A stretch of 64,000 nt of DNA from Pseudomonadota bacterium (GTDB lineage Bacteria > Pseudomonadota > Alphaproteobacteria > Rhizobiales > Rhizobiaceae), in assembly GCA_023451735.1 (NCBI GenBank), contig JAEXYH010000088.1:62001-126000 (forward strand), given 5' to 3'. Positions 44,415-53,071 of this stretch are shown here, piece by piece. The number at the start of each line of letters is the position of its first letter. Within the stretch, counting starts at the first letter, position 1. The notes under the pieces were generated by a model. That model saw nothing but the letters and a program-made list of their open reading frames with translations. It was not told the origin of the DNA and did not search any database. A program made the translations under genes and the position numbers.

Positions 44415-44939
44415 TTGAGTGCCCTAATCATCTGGATGACGATCGTTGCACTGATTCTCATTCTCGTTTTTTACATTAGGCGGATTGCCCGTAAGAACGA
44501 TGAACAAGGCAGCCACGATGTCGGGACTGCCATTCTCGAATTCGGCCGTGCATTTCCCGAGGAGGCAATCCGCAGCCTTCACGGCACCAAGGATGGCGAT
44601 GTCTTTGTTCGTCTGCATAACGACAAGACCGGCTTCATGCGCAATCGCCGCAATCACTATGCATGCCACCTGATTCAGCCGGGGCGCGTGAGAATAGTTC
44701 CGATGCCGGATGCGAAGGGTTTCTCGGCAGAGTTCCTTGATGCTCCGACGCTCAACGGTGAATTCGTATTCGTGAACGAAAAGGAAGCTGCTGAAGTTTC
44801 TCTCTGGCTGCTCGACAATTATGTCAGCGCCGCTGGCAGAGACGGCGAGGCTGGCGGAGGCGACGTTGGGCAAAAGGCGGGCGGCCCGGAAATGGCCGCC
44901 GCCGACGGTGATCCGTCTACGCCAGACCGAGCCAATTAG
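44415..44939 (+). CDS. Hypothetical membrane-anchored protein
   Basis: 174 aa. N-terminal membrane anchor (ALIIWMTIVALILILVFYIR), then a cytoplasmic or periplasmic globular part with DKTGFMRNRRNHYACHLIQP. Function unknown; the type is conserved in rhizobia. The TTG at 44415 is chosen because AGGAG lies seven bases upstream; the ATG at 44397 overlaps that site. Its 3' end overlaps the convergent trmFO by 23 bases. Confidence 0.7.
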   Translation: MSALIIWMTIVALILILVFYIRRIARKNDEQGSHDVGTAILEFGRAFPEEAIRSLHGTKDGDVFVRLHNDKTGFMRNRRNHYACHLIQPGRVRIVPMPDAKGFSAEFLDAPTLNGEFVFVNEKEAAEVSLWLLDNYVSAAGRDGEAGGGDVGQKAGGPEMAAADGDPSTPDRAN

Positions 44940-46326
44940 CGCAATCTTTCAGCGCCCGCGCGGATAGCAGCTGGCGCTTCATGATCGTCTTGTCCTTGCC
45001 GCGGAAACGCTTGACGCCTTCCGGCTTGACGATCGAGCCGGGCTCAAGCTCGGGAAACAGGCCGAAATTGATGTTCATCGGCTGGAAGGACCGTTTGCCG
45101 GGCTCTTCGTCGTGAATGAGGTGCCCGCCGGTAATGTGGCCGAGAAGCGAGCCGAAAGCCGTTGTCGCGGGCGGCGGCGTCAGCGGTTCACCCTTTCGCT
45201 CTGCAGCCGCGAATCGGCCGGCGAGCAGGCCGATGGCAGCGCTTTCGACATAACCTTCGCAACCGGTGATCTGGCCGGCAAATCTGAGGCCTTGCCGGCT
45301 CTTCAGCGTCAGCGACCGGTCGAGCAGGATCGGCGACTGGATATAGGTGTTGCGGTGAAGACCGCCGAGCCGGGCGAATTCGGCATTCTGCAGGCCGGGA
45401 ATCATCCGGAAAATCTCCGCCTGTGCGCCGTATTTCAACTTCGTCTGGAAGCCGACCATGTTGTAGAGCGTGCCGAGCGCATTGTCCTGGCGAAGCTGCA
45501 CGACGGCATAGGCTTTGACCGTCGGATTATGCGAGTTGGTGAGGCCCATCGGCTTCATCGGGCCGTGACGCAGCGTCTCGCGGCCGCGCTCTGCCATGAC
45601 TTCGATCGGCAGACAGCCGTCGAAATAAGGCGTGCCTTCCCATTCCTTGAAGCCGACCGTATCTCCGGCAATCAACGCATCGACGAAGGCTTCGTACTGA
45701 TCCTTGTCGAGCGGGCAGTTGATATAGTCCTTGCCGGTGCCGCCGGGGCCGACCTTGTCGTAACGTGACTGATACCAGCAGGTATCCATGTCGATCGAAT
45801 CACGGTGCACGATCGGTGCGATTGCGTCGAAGAAGGCGAGCTGGTCTTCCCCCGTTTCTGCCTGGATCGAAGCGGCAAGCGAAGGCGAGGTAAGGGGGCC
45901 GGTGGCGACCACTGCCAGATCCCATTCCTTGGGCGGCAGGCCCTGGATTTCCTCGCGAACCACTGTGATCAGCGGATGGCTGGAAATTGCAGCCGTCACT
46001 GCGTCGGAAAACCCGTCGCGGTCTACGGCAAGCGCGCCGCCGGCCGGAACCTGATGTTTGTCGGCCGATGCCATGATCAGCGAGCTTGCAAGCCGCATCT
46101 CGGCATGGATGACGCCGACCGCATTGGCTGTTGCGTCGTCGGAGCGGAAGGAGTTGGAGCACACCAGTTCGGCAAGGCCGTCTGTTTTATGTGCATCGGT
46201 GCCGCGTACGCCGCGCATCTCGTGCAGGATGACTGGAATGCCGGCCTGTGCAATCTGCCAGGCCGCTTCGGAACCTGCCAGGCCGCCGCCGATCACGTGA
46301 ATGGGGGAATAGGATGTCTCTGTCAT
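44917..46326 (-). CDS. trmFO: Folate-dependent tRNA (uracil-54) methyltransferase TrmFO
   Basis: 469 aa flavoprotein making ribothymidine-54 in tRNA with methylene-tetrahydrofolate. FAD-binding motif IHVIGGGLAGSEAAWQIAQA near the N terminus, the KTDGLAELVCSNSFRSD block with the catalytic Cys, YVESAAIGLLAGRFAA, and GSLLGHITGG-HLIHDE near the end. Length fits (about 440-480). In-frame starts at 46344 (GTG), 46338 and 46326 lack clear ribosome-binding sites; 46326 is taken. Confidence 0.95.
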   Translation of the reverse strand: MTETSYSPIHVIGGGLAGSEAAWQIAQAGIPVILHEMRGVRGTDAHKTDGLAELVCSNSFRSDDATANAVGVIHAEMRLASSLIMASADKHQVPAGGALAVDRDGFSDAVTAAISSHPLITVVREEIQGLPPKEWDLAVVATGPLTSPSLAASIQAETGEDQLAFFDAIAPIVHRDSIDMDTCWYQSRYDKVGPGGTGKDYINCPLDKDQYEAFVDALIAGDTVGFKEWEGTPYFDGCLPIEVMAERGRETLRHGPMKPMGLTNSHNPTVKAYAVVQLRQDNALGTLYNMVGFQTKLKYGAQAEIFRMIPGLQNAEFARLGGLHRNTYIQSPILLDRSLTLKSRQGLRFAGQITGCEGYVESAAIGLLAGRFAAAERKGEPLTPPPATTAFGSLLGHITGGHLIHDEEPGKRSFQPMNINFGLFPELEPGSIVKPEGVKRFRGKDKTIMKRQLLSARALKDCANWLGLA

Positions 46327-46359
46327 GGGCCGCGTCATTATCACGGCGCGTTGCCGACA

Positions 46360-46413
46360 GGAATCAAAAAGGCAGCCGATTTGAAATCAACTTTACCTGG
46401 AATCAAAAAGGCA
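46360..46413. repeat. 15-base direct repeat upstream of trmFO
   Basis: GGAATCAAAAAGGCA occurs at 46360-46374 and 46399-46413, the second copy inside the terminator of the DUF1127 gene. Possibly a slipped duplication. Confidence 0.5.
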
Positions 46414-46427
46414 CCTGAGAAGGTGCC
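46404..46427 (-). terminator. Terminator of the first DUF1127 gene
   Basis: On the minus strand GGCACCT, loop TCTC, AGGTGCC (46427-46410), followed by TTTTTGATT. Confidence 0.88.
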
Positions 46428-46497
46428 TTTGATCATGCTGACATCTTAGTCGCTGGACCTGTCCATAAGGCGGTTGGGAGCCGCCGTCCGTTCGGGA

Positions 46498-46641
46498 TTA
46501 ACGGAAGGAACGGGAAGCGATATTGCGAATGTCGTAGCGGGTCAGACCGATGTCCGAGAGTGCCTGGTTCGAAAGATTGCCAAGCTCGTTCATCGTGCGG
46601 CGGTAGCTGATCCAGTTCTTAGCGATGCGGATCGGGTTCAT
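46498..46641 (-). CDS. DUF1127 small protein
   Basis: 47 aa: MNPIRIAKNWISYRRTMNEL then GNLSNQALSDIGLTRYDIRN. This is the arginine-rich YjiS/DUF1127 form, with the DIGLxRxDI motif. GAGGA lies seven bases upstream of the ATG. Such proteins act in stress and RNA-linked regulation in alphaproteobacteria (CcaF1 in Rhodobacter is one). It is followed by its own terminator. Confidence 0.92.
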   Translation of the reverse strand: MNPIRIAKNWISYRRTMNELGNLSNQALSDIGLTRYDIRNIASRSFR

Positions 46642-46845
46642 GGTTATTTCCTCAAGTCGTCTTTTTCCCGGAAGTCTCACTATTTGCTCCGGCGATGTCC
46701 TTCTTATACGCCTGAATAATAACAATGTGCAGTGCAAATAATGTGCAACTGCCATGCATTTGTGCGGTGAATTGTCGCTTTTGTGGGCGACGCGCGAAAA
46801 ATGAGCGGATGTTTCGGCGCCGCGATCAAAGCAAGTGCACAAACG

Positions 46846-46868
46846 AAAAACGCCTCCCGAAGGAGGCG
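46846..46868 (-). terminator. Terminator of the second DUF1127 gene
   Basis: On the minus strand CGCCTCC, loop TTCG, GGAGGCG (46868-46851), followed by TTTTTCG. Confidence 0.9.
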
Positions 46869-46900
46869 CTTTCTTTCGACTGAAGAGTCGAGGATATATC

Positions 46901-47047
46901 TTAGAAGCCGACTGCGGTCCGGGCTACGCGGCGGATGTCTGCGCGGCCGATGCCGAGGTCGCCAAGTTCGCGGTCGGTCATGCGGCCGAGTTCGGAAACG
47001 GTTTCGCGGTACTTGCGCCAGTCGCTGAATTTCTTTGCGATGCTCAT
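46901..47047 (-). CDS. DUF1127 small protein
   Basis: 48 aa: MSIAKKFSDWRKYRETVSEL then GRMTDRELGDLGIGRADIRR. DUF1127 with the DLGIGRADI motif. AAGGA lies about ten bases upstream. The paralogue at 46498-46641 is 259 bases downstream on the same strand, with a terminator between. Three CCTCCTCCC-loop hairpins lie 180-290 bases upstream on the same strand. Confidence 0.92.
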   Translation of the reverse strand: MSIAKKFSDWRKYRETVSELGRMTDRELGDLGIGRADIRRVARTAVGF

Positions 47048-47227
47048 TGTGGGGGTCCTTTGCCCTGTGGGCGTCATGTCCGCCCTCTTCATCTGCTAAT
47101 CGTTTTAAATCCTGTTATGCACAAAAAACAGCGCCCGTTTCGTATGCCACCTATGCGTCTGGTGCATTCCACGCTGTGGCCTATGCCGCTGTTGCGCTCA
47201 GGAGCGTGAATGGAGAGCTGAAACGAC

Positions 47228-47261
47228 GACGCCCACCGGGGGAGGAGGTCCGGTGGGCGTC
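47228..47261 (-). ncRNA. CCTCCTCCC-loop hairpin C (cuckoo/CcsR-type sRNA)
   Basis: Minus strand: GACGCCCACCGG (47261-47250), loop ACCTCCTCCC, CCGGTGGGCGTC (47239-47228). A perfect 12-bp stem presents the anti-Shine-Dalgarno-like motif in the loop. Confidence 0.7.
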
Positions 47262-47273
47262 ATATGGGCGACC

Positions 47274-47298
47274 GGCGATTGGGAGGAGGAGTATCGCC
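47274..47298 (-). ncRNA. CCTCCTCCC-loop hairpin B (cuckoo/CcsR-type sRNA)
   Basis: Minus strand: GGCGAT (47298-47293), loop ACTCCTCCTCCCA, ATCGCC (47279-47274). Second of three hairpins in a 111-base array. Confidence 0.68.
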
Positions 47299-47309
47299 AG
47301 TCTACACGA

Positions 47310-47338
47310 TGCAGCGCTTGGGAGGAGGAGGGCGCGCA
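47310..47338 (-). ncRNA. CCTCCTCCC-loop hairpin A (cuckoo/CcsR-type sRNA)
   Basis: Minus strand: TGCGCGC (47338-47332), loop containing CCTCCTCCTCCCAA, then GCGC-T-GCA (47317-47310), seven pairs with one bulged T. The first of the array in transcription order. Confidence 0.6.
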
Positions 47339-47426
47339 CCGAATTTGCTGCGGAAGAACCGCTTTGAAGGCTGTTTCCAGGTCGGTAGCGTTCGCACCGC
47401 CCTGAGCTTGCTTCGTTGAGCAGAAC

Positions 47427-47597
47427 CTACAGAAAGACAGGGAATTTGTGCACTGCAAACGTCGAATGGATGGCATGCTTCGACTGCATGGCTGAATTCG
47501 CGAGCCAGTCGGCTTTTTCATCGCGATCGTTAATCTCTATAAGATGGTGATGCGGCCCGGTGATGGTTGTCGGGAAGTCTTCTTTGGTGACTGTCAT
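47427..47597 (-). CDS. Small hypothetical protein upstream of the hairpin array
   Basis: 56 aa: MTVTKEDFPTTITGPHHHLI then EINDRDEKADWLANSAMQSK, histidine-rich, soluble. AAAGGAA lies just upstream of the ATG at 47597. It is on the same strand as the CCTCCTCCC hairpins, 89 bases before the first, and may be co-transcribed with them, as CcaF1 is with CcsR RNAs in Rhodobacter, although it is not a DUF1127 protein. No family recognised. Confidence 0.5.
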   Translation of the reverse strand: MTVTKEDFPTTITGPHHHLIEINDRDEKADWLANSAMQSKHAIHSTFAVHKFPVFL

Positions 47598-47686
47598 TTT
47601 TCCTTTGCGTGCAGGAAAACGGATGATATAGAGACGCGCGCTCTGGAAGGCCTCCGGCGACGAGGTATTTCGACGCGGTTTGGGGC

Positions 47687-47771
<85 letters not shown>

Positions 47772-47928
47772 GCACCGCCAAGGTGTGGTCTTGAGCCAAA
47801 GAATAGGCGAACGACCGGCGCCTTAATGCCGCGGCTGGTCTCTTTGAAGTTCCGGCGATGTGCTGACTGTTGAACGGCTGGAGATGCCGGGTAGTCGGAC
47901 ATCTCCGCCACGATATGAAGGTTTGAAA

Positions 47929-49401
47929 ATGCAGGTTACCGAAACGCTCGCTGAAGGGCTGAAGCGCGAAATCAAAGTTGTCATCCCGAAGCAGGAGATG
48001 GAAGCACAGCTGAACGTGCGCCTCGCCGACGCGAAGGATAAGGTCCGCATCAACGGCTTCCGTCCGGGCAAGGTGCCGCTCGCGCATCTTAAGAAGACCT
48101 ACGGCAAGTCGATCATGGCCGATCTCGTCAACGAGATCATCCGTGACCGTCCCGGCACGATTCTCTCCGAGCGTGGCGAGAAGTCTGCTACCCAGCCGTC
48201 CATCTCGATGACCGAGGATCAGGACGAAGCGGAAAAGATCCTGTCTGCACAGGCCGATCTCGAGTTCACGCTCTCCTACGAAGTCATTCCGCCGATCGAG
48301 CTGAAGTCGACCGACAAGATCACGGTGACCCGTGAAGTCGTCGAAATCGCCGACGAAGAAGTCAACGAGCAGATCGTCAAGATCGCTGAAAGCGCTCGTA
48401 CTTTTGAGACCAAGAAGGGCAAGGCCGCCAATGGCGACCGCGTCACCATGAACTATCTCGGTAAGGTCGATGGCGAAGCCTTCGATGGCGGCGCTGCCGA
48501 AGATGCCGAACTGGTTCTCGGCTCCGGTCAGTTCATCCCGGGCTTTGAAGATCAGCTGGTCGGCGTCAAGGCCGGCGACGAAAAGGTCATCACGGTCACC
48601 TTCCCGGAACAGTATCCGGCTGCAAACCTTGCAGGCAAGGAAGCCACCTTCGACATCACCGTCAAGGACGTTGCAGCTCCGGGCGAAGTCGAAATCAACG
48701 ACGAACTCGCTTCCAAGCTCGGCATCGAATCGGTTGACCGCCTGAAGGAAATCGTTCGCGGCCAGATCGAAAGCCAGTACGGCAACCTGACGCGCCAGAA
48801 GGTTAAGCGTCAGATTCTCGACCAGCTCGACGAAATGTACCAGTTCGACACCCCGCAGGGTCTGGTTGACGCCGAGTTCGACAACATCTGGCGCCAGATC
48901 AACACCGATCTCGCCCAGTCCGGCAAGACCTTCGAAGACGAAGACACGACTGAGGAAGAAGCTCGCGCGGAATACCGCAAGCTTGCCGAGCGTCGCGTCC
49001 GTCTCGGCCTCGTTCTCTCCGAAATCGGTGAGAAGGCCGGTGTCGAAGTCACCGAAGAAGAAATGCAGCGCGCGCTTTACGCACAGCTGCAGCAGTTCCC
49101 GGGCCAGCAGAAGGAAATCCTCGATTTCTTCCGCAACACGCCTGGCGCTTCCAACTCGCTGCGCGCCCCGATCTTTGAAGAGAAGGTCATCGACAAGCTG
49201 CTCACCGAAGTGAAGGTCACCGACAAGACCGTCACCAAGGAAGAGCTGATGGCTGACGACGAAGCCGAAGGCGAAGACAAGCCGGCCAAGAAGAAGGCTG
49301 CTCCGAAGAAGGCCAAGGCCGAAGCTGCGGAAGGCGAAGAAGCCGCTCCGAAGAAGAAGGCTGCTCCGAAGAAGAAGGCCGCTGAAGACAGCGCCGAATA
49401 A
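47929..49401 (+). CDS. tig: Trigger factor
   Basis: 490 aa ribosome-associated chaperone and prolyl isomerase. N-terminal ribosome-binding domain with INGFRPGKVPLAHLKKTYGK (the GFRxGxxP signature, residues about 43-62), FKBP domain with VTMNYLGKVDGEAFDGG and SGQFIPGFEDQLVG, then the helical C-terminal domain. The last ~45 residues are a Lys/Ala/Pro/Glu repeat (AAPKKKAAPKKKAAEDSAE), absent from E. coli (432 aa). The ATG at 47929 has GAAGG eight bases upstream. A dyad GGAGATG/CATCTCC lies in the leader (47880-47906). Confidence 0.95.
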   Translation: MQVTETLAEGLKREIKVVIPKQEMEAQLNVRLADAKDKVRINGFRPGKVPLAHLKKTYGKSIMADLVNEIIRDRPGTILSERGEKSATQPSISMTEDQDEAEKILSAQADLEFTLSYEVIPPIELKSTDKITVTREVVEIADEEVNEQIVKIAESARTFETKKGKAANGDRVTMNYLGKVDGEAFDGGAAEDAELVLGSGQFIPGFEDQLVGVKAGDEKVITVTFPEQYPAANLAGKEATFDITVKDVAAPGEVEINDELASKLGIESVDRLKEIVRGQIESQYGNLTRQKVKRQILDQLDEMYQFDTPQGLVDAEFDNIWRQINTDLAQSGKTFEDEDTTEEEARAEYRKLAERRVRLGLVLSEIGEKAGVEVTEEEMQRALYAQLQQFPGQQKEILDFFRNTPGASNSLRAPIFEEKVIDKLLTEVKVTDKTVTKEELMADDEAEGEDKPAKKKAAPKKAKAEAAEGEEAAPKKKAAPKKKAAEDSAE

Positions 49402-49421
49402 TCTTCGCAAAAAATGATTAG

Positions 49422-49453
49422 AAAAGCCGGGTCGGCAACGATCCGGCTTTTTT
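49422..49453 (+). terminator. Terminator of tig
   Basis: AAAAGCCGG (49422-49430) pairs with CCGGCTTTT (49443-49451), followed by TT. Confidence 0.88.
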
Positions 49454-49488
49454 ATTGTCTACAACCATCAACTGACGTTTGCCGAGCC

Positions 49489-51111
49489 ATGATCCGTATC
49501 GAAAATATCAGCAAGTCGAACAGCCATCGCATTCTCTACATCGAGGCGTCCGCTGCGCTCAATCGTGGCGAGAAAATCGGCCTTGTGGGCCCGAACGGCG
49601 CCGGCAAGACGACCTTGTTCCGCATGATCACCGGCGGCGAGATTCCCGATGAAGGTCAGGTATCGGTCGAGAAGCATGTGACCATCGGTTATTTCAACCA
49701 GGATGTCGGCGAAATGTCGGGTGTCAGCGCCGTCACCGAGGTGATGGACGGGGCAGGGCCGGTGAGCACGGTTGCCGCCGAACTGCGCGAGTTGGAAGCT
49801 GCCATGGTCGATCCCGACCGTATCGACGAGATGGACGCCATCATCGAGCGTTACGGTGAGGTTCAGGCGCGCTACGAGGAGTTGGACGGCTACGGCCTCG
49901 AAAGCCGCGCCCGCGAAGTGCTGGCGGGTCTCTCCTTCAGCCAGGAAATGATGGACGGCGACGTCGGAAAGCTTTCCGGCGGCTGGAAGATGCGCGTTGC
50001 GCTTGCCCGTATTCTTTTGATGCGTCCCGACGTGATGCTGCTCGACGAACCGTCGAACCATCTCGATCTCGAAAGCCTGATCTGGCTGGAGCAATTCCTG
50101 AAAGGTTACGACGGCGCATTGCTGATGACCTCGCATGACCGCGAGTTTATGAACCGTATCGTCAACAAGATCATCGAGATCGATGCCGGTTCGCTCAATA
50201 CCTATGCTGGCGACTACGGTTTCTACGAACAGCAGCGGGCCCAGAACGAAAAGCAGCAGCAGGCGCAGTTCGAGCGCCAGCAGGCGATGCTCGCCAAGGA
50301 AATCAAGTTCATCGAGCGCTTCAAGGCGCGCGCATCCCATGCAGCCCAGGTGCAGAGCCGAGTGAAGAAGCTCGACAAGATCGAGCGCGTCGAGCCGCCG
50401 AAGCGGCGCCAGTCTGTTGCCTTCGAATTTCAGGCGCCGCCGCGTTCGGGAGAAGACGTTGCCAACCTCAAGGGCGTCCACAAGGCTTATGGTACGAGGA
50501 CGATCTACGACGGGCTGGACTTTTCCATCCGCCGCAAGGAGCGCTGGTGCATCATGGGTGTGAATGGCGCCGGGAAATCCACGCTTCTGAAGCTGATTGC
50601 CGGTTCGGCCGAGCCGGACCATGGATCGGTTGCGATCGGTGCCAGCGTCAAGATGGGGTATTTCGCCCAGCACGCCATGGATCTTCTCGATGGAGAGCAG
50701 ACCGTGTTCGAATGGCTGGAGTCGGAATTCCCGCGCGCCGGCCAAGGTGCTCTGAGAACACTTGCAGGCTGCTTCGGCTTCTCCGGCGACGATGTCGAAA
50801 AGAGGTGCCGCGTGCTTTCCGGTGGTGAGAAGGCGCGCCTGGTCATGGCAGCCATGCTGTTCGATCCGCCGAATTTTCTCGTTCTCGACGAGCCGACCAA
50901 CCACCTTGATCTCGACACCAAGGAAATGCTGATCAAGGCGCTGTCCGAATATGAAGGCACGATGCTGTTCGTCAGCCACGACCGCCACTTCCTCTCGGAG
51001 CTGTCGAACCGCGTGCTGGAAGTCTCGGCAGAAGGCGTCCATCGCTATGACGGCGGCTACCGCGAATATGTCGAGCGAACCGGATATGAGGCTCCGGGTC
51101 TGGTTGCCTGA
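49489..51111 (+). CDS. ABC-F family ATPase
   Basis: 540 aa with two nucleotide-binding domains and no membrane spans, the ABC-F type that acts on ribosomes. First domain: Walker A GPNGAGKTT, signature LSGGWKMR, Walker B MLLDEPSNHLD. Second: GVNGAGKST, LSGGEKARL, FLVLDEPTNHLD. The interdomain linker (about 245-330) is Gln/Lys-rich. It most resembles the Uup/EttA-like housekeeping group. The ATG at 49489 gives MIRIENISK; no good ribosome-binding site is seen. Confidence 0.92.
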   Translation: MIRIENISKSNSHRILYIEASAALNRGEKIGLVGPNGAGKTTLFRMITGGEIPDEGQVSVEKHVTIGYFNQDVGEMSGVSAVTEVMDGAGPVSTVAAELRELEAAMVDPDRIDEMDAIIERYGEVQARYEELDGYGLESRAREVLAGLSFSQEMMDGDVGKLSGGWKMRVALARILLMRPDVMLLDEPSNHLDLESLIWLEQFLKGYDGALLMTSHDREFMNRIVNKIIEIDAGSLNTYAGDYGFYEQQRAQNEKQQQAQFERQQAMLAKEIKFIERFKARASHAAQVQSRVKKLDKIERVEPPKRRQSVAFEFQAPPRSGEDVANLKGVHKAYGTRTIYDGLDFSIRRKERWCIMGVNGAGKSTLLKLIAGSAEPDHGSVAIGASVKMGYFAQHAMDLLDGEQTVFEWLESEFPRAGQGALRTLAGCFGFSGDDVEKRCRVLSGGEKARLVMAAMLFDPPNFLVLDEPTNHLDLDTKEMLIKALSEYEGTMLFVSHDRHFLSELSNRVLEVSAEGVHRYDGGYREYVERTGYEAPGLVA

Positions 51112-51245
51112 CGCCGCATCGAGAGCTGCAAGGCAATTGTGATCGGCTGTCTGGCCGGTCATTTCTCGGAATGTCTTGACCCTTCGCGCCTTGCGCCTAG
51201 CTAGCCCTCTGGAGGCTGGTGAAGGTAAAACGGCGATGTTGGATT

Positions 51246-51731
51246 ATGAATTTTCAGACACTGCGTTTGCGGGCTTTCGCCCGATTATCGATTTTGAGTG
51301 CTTTGCTCAGCGCCTGCACGATCCCGCCGGATACGTCGCGGGTTGTCGGCGAGAATTCGACGGTGGCGGCCGCGCGGACCGAACTTGTCGGGCTCGACGA
51401 AGATGATGTCCGCATGTGTGCCGGGTTCCCAAGCGCAAGCAGCCCGACATCCGATGGCGGAACCATCTGGGCTTACCGCCGCGACATGCCGCGCGGAAGC
51501 TGGAATGTCGTCAATCCGTCCTTCACCCTTTTTGGTGCTATACCCGCGGTCAACACATCGACAAGCAGGGCGTCGGGCGGCAATTGCAGCACGCAATTCC
51601 GGTTCTCCGACAGGAAGCTGAAGCAGGTGGAGTTTGCAGGCGACAACAATACCGCCACCGATATCAACGGGCTTTGCGTCAGCATGATCGACAATTGCGT
51701 GATCTATGCCCGGAGCAAGAAAGCCAAATAG
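51246..51731 (+). CDS. Putative lipoprotein
   Basis: 161 aa. Signal with lipobox LLSAC (Cys about 24). After it come ELVGLDEDDVRMCAGFPSAS and a WAYRRDMPRG turn, a layout like SmpA/OmlA-type small lipoproteins but without a confident match. Two further cysteine pairs may form disulfides. The ATG at 51246 is chosen; an in-frame GTG at 51219 has GGAGG four bases upstream and is an alternative. Confidence 0.75.
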   Translation: MNFQTLRLRAFARLSILSALLSACTIPPDTSRVVGENSTVAAARTELVGLDEDDVRMCAGFPSASSPTSDGGTIWAYRRDMPRGSWNVVNPSFTLFGAIPAVNTSTSRASGGNCSTQFRFSDRKLKQVEFAGDNNTATDINGLCVSMIDNCVIYARSKKAK

Positions 51732-51796
51732 CTTCGTCGCATGTGCCGGATGGAAAAAGGCCGCGCAGTGCGCGGCTCTCCAAGTGCTTGAACACC

Positions 51797-52174
51797 TTAG
51801 CGGCAGACGCGAATCGATTCCATGTGCCATCCACCATTATAGGCGTTGGGTACCTGCCGATCTTCGAACCAGCAGCGCGGCGGAGGTGGTGGTGGTTCGA
51901 CATAGCGAGGACCACCGCTATTGGCCAAAGCGCCGCCGATCAGGCCTCCGACAATGCCGGCTGCGAGGCCGCCGGCAATGACCTTTCCCGTATTGTCGTG
52001 ATGGCGTCGGTGGTGACGATCACGATCACGATCCCAACGTGGTGGCGGAGGTCCGCGGTGGTCCCAGCGCGGCGGAGGCCCGTCGCGCCATTGCGCCATG
52101 GCGGTTCCCGCAGGCGTCATTGCTGCGCTTGTGAGGATGGCGAGCGACAATGCAGAAAGGATGATCTTCTTCAT
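51797..52174 (-). CDS. Secreted glycine-zipper protein
   Basis: 125 aa. Signal peptide 1-27 (SALSLAILTSAAMTPAGTAM-A). A Pro/Arg/His-rich stretch (WRDGPPPRWDHRGPPPPRWD) precedes a glycine-zipper segment VIAGGLAAGIVGGLIGGALA (about 65-84), then a Cys pair near the end. Envelope protein of unknown function. It is convergent with the lipoprotein gene. Confidence 0.75.
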   Translation of the reverse strand: MKKIILSALSLAILTSAAMTPAGTAMAQWRDGPPPRWDHRGPPPPRWDRDRDRHHRRHHDNTGKVIAGGLAAGIVGGLIGGALANSGGPRYVEPPPPPPRCWFEDRQVPNAYNGGWHMESIRVCR

Positions 52175-52344
52175 CGATATATTCCCTGGGCGCCAGCATT
52201 TCCGGCGCTTCGATTCCAGACCATGCGCCGTTTCAGATTAACGGATCTTGAATGAACCTGCTTCCGCGTGCCGACGGTTGGCAGGTCTGCCGGTGGCCTG
52301 CGAGATCGTGTTTCGCCATCTATTGTTCCGACTGGGTTCCTCCG

Positions 52345-52980
52345 TCAGTTCTTCGCTGCGGCCTCCATGTCGGCTGCAGCCTGATCGTCCTTGCTGCTCG
52401 CGCGCTGATAGGCGTCGCGAAGGGCAAGGCGACCGAAATACTGCTCGAAGGCAGGCCGCTTCTCGATCGAGCCGAATTGCAGCCCCCAACCGATTTGCGA
52501 ACCGACATAAACATCCGCGGCGCTGAATTTTTCGCCGGCTATGTAGGAATTGCTGCGCACGGCGAGTTCAAGTGCGTCCATCACATCGCCATAGCTGCCG
52601 TAACCGATCATGCGCTCCCGGCCGACCGGAACTTCAAAGCCGAGCGCCTTGTTGCTGACGGCAGATTCCAGCGGACCGGCGGTAAAAAACATCCAGCGGT
52701 AATAGTCGGCGCGGTCAGCAGGCGAGGGCGCCAGGCCCGCCTGTGGAAATGCATCGGCAAGATAGGCGCAGATAGCGGCACATTCCGTTACGGTCCTCTT
52801 GCCATGAACGATCGTCGGCACCTTGCCCATCGGATTGACGGCCTTGTAGCTCTCGTTTTTCATGGTCGTGCCGAATTGCAGAATTTCCGTCCGGTAAGGA
52901 ACGCCGACTTCCTCCAGCATCCAGCGGGCGATGCGGCCGCGCGACATCGGGTTGGTGTAGAATAGGATTTCATCTGCCAT
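52345..52980 (-). CDS. Glutathione S-transferase family protein
   Basis: 211 aa. N-terminal thioredoxin-like domain (ILFYTNPMSRGRIARWMLEE with the Ser/Arg site, then NPMGKVPTIVHGKRTVTECAAICAYLAD, the gamma-Glu-binding Pro and Ser region) and helical C-terminal domain. The substrate is unknown; the family covers detoxification and other glutathione-linked reactions. The start at 52980 has GGAGGA upstream. It stands alone. Confidence 0.9.
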   Translation of the reverse strand: MADEILFYTNPMSRGRIARWMLEEVGVPYRTEILQFGTTMKNESYKAVNPMGKVPTIVHGKRTVTECAAICAYLADAFPQAGLAPSPADRADYYRWMFFTAGPLESAVSNKALGFEVPVGRERMIGYGSYGDVMDALELAVRSNSYIAGEKFSAADVYVGSQIGWGLQFGSIEKRPAFEQYFGRLALRDAYQRASSKDDQAAADMEAAAKN

Positions 52981-53071
52981 CCGTTATCCTCCTGCTGCCG
53001 CCAGTATTTTGGAGTGTGCGGCGAAACAATCATGGTTGGGCTAGGATTTGCTCGATGAGCTATCGGGTCGC

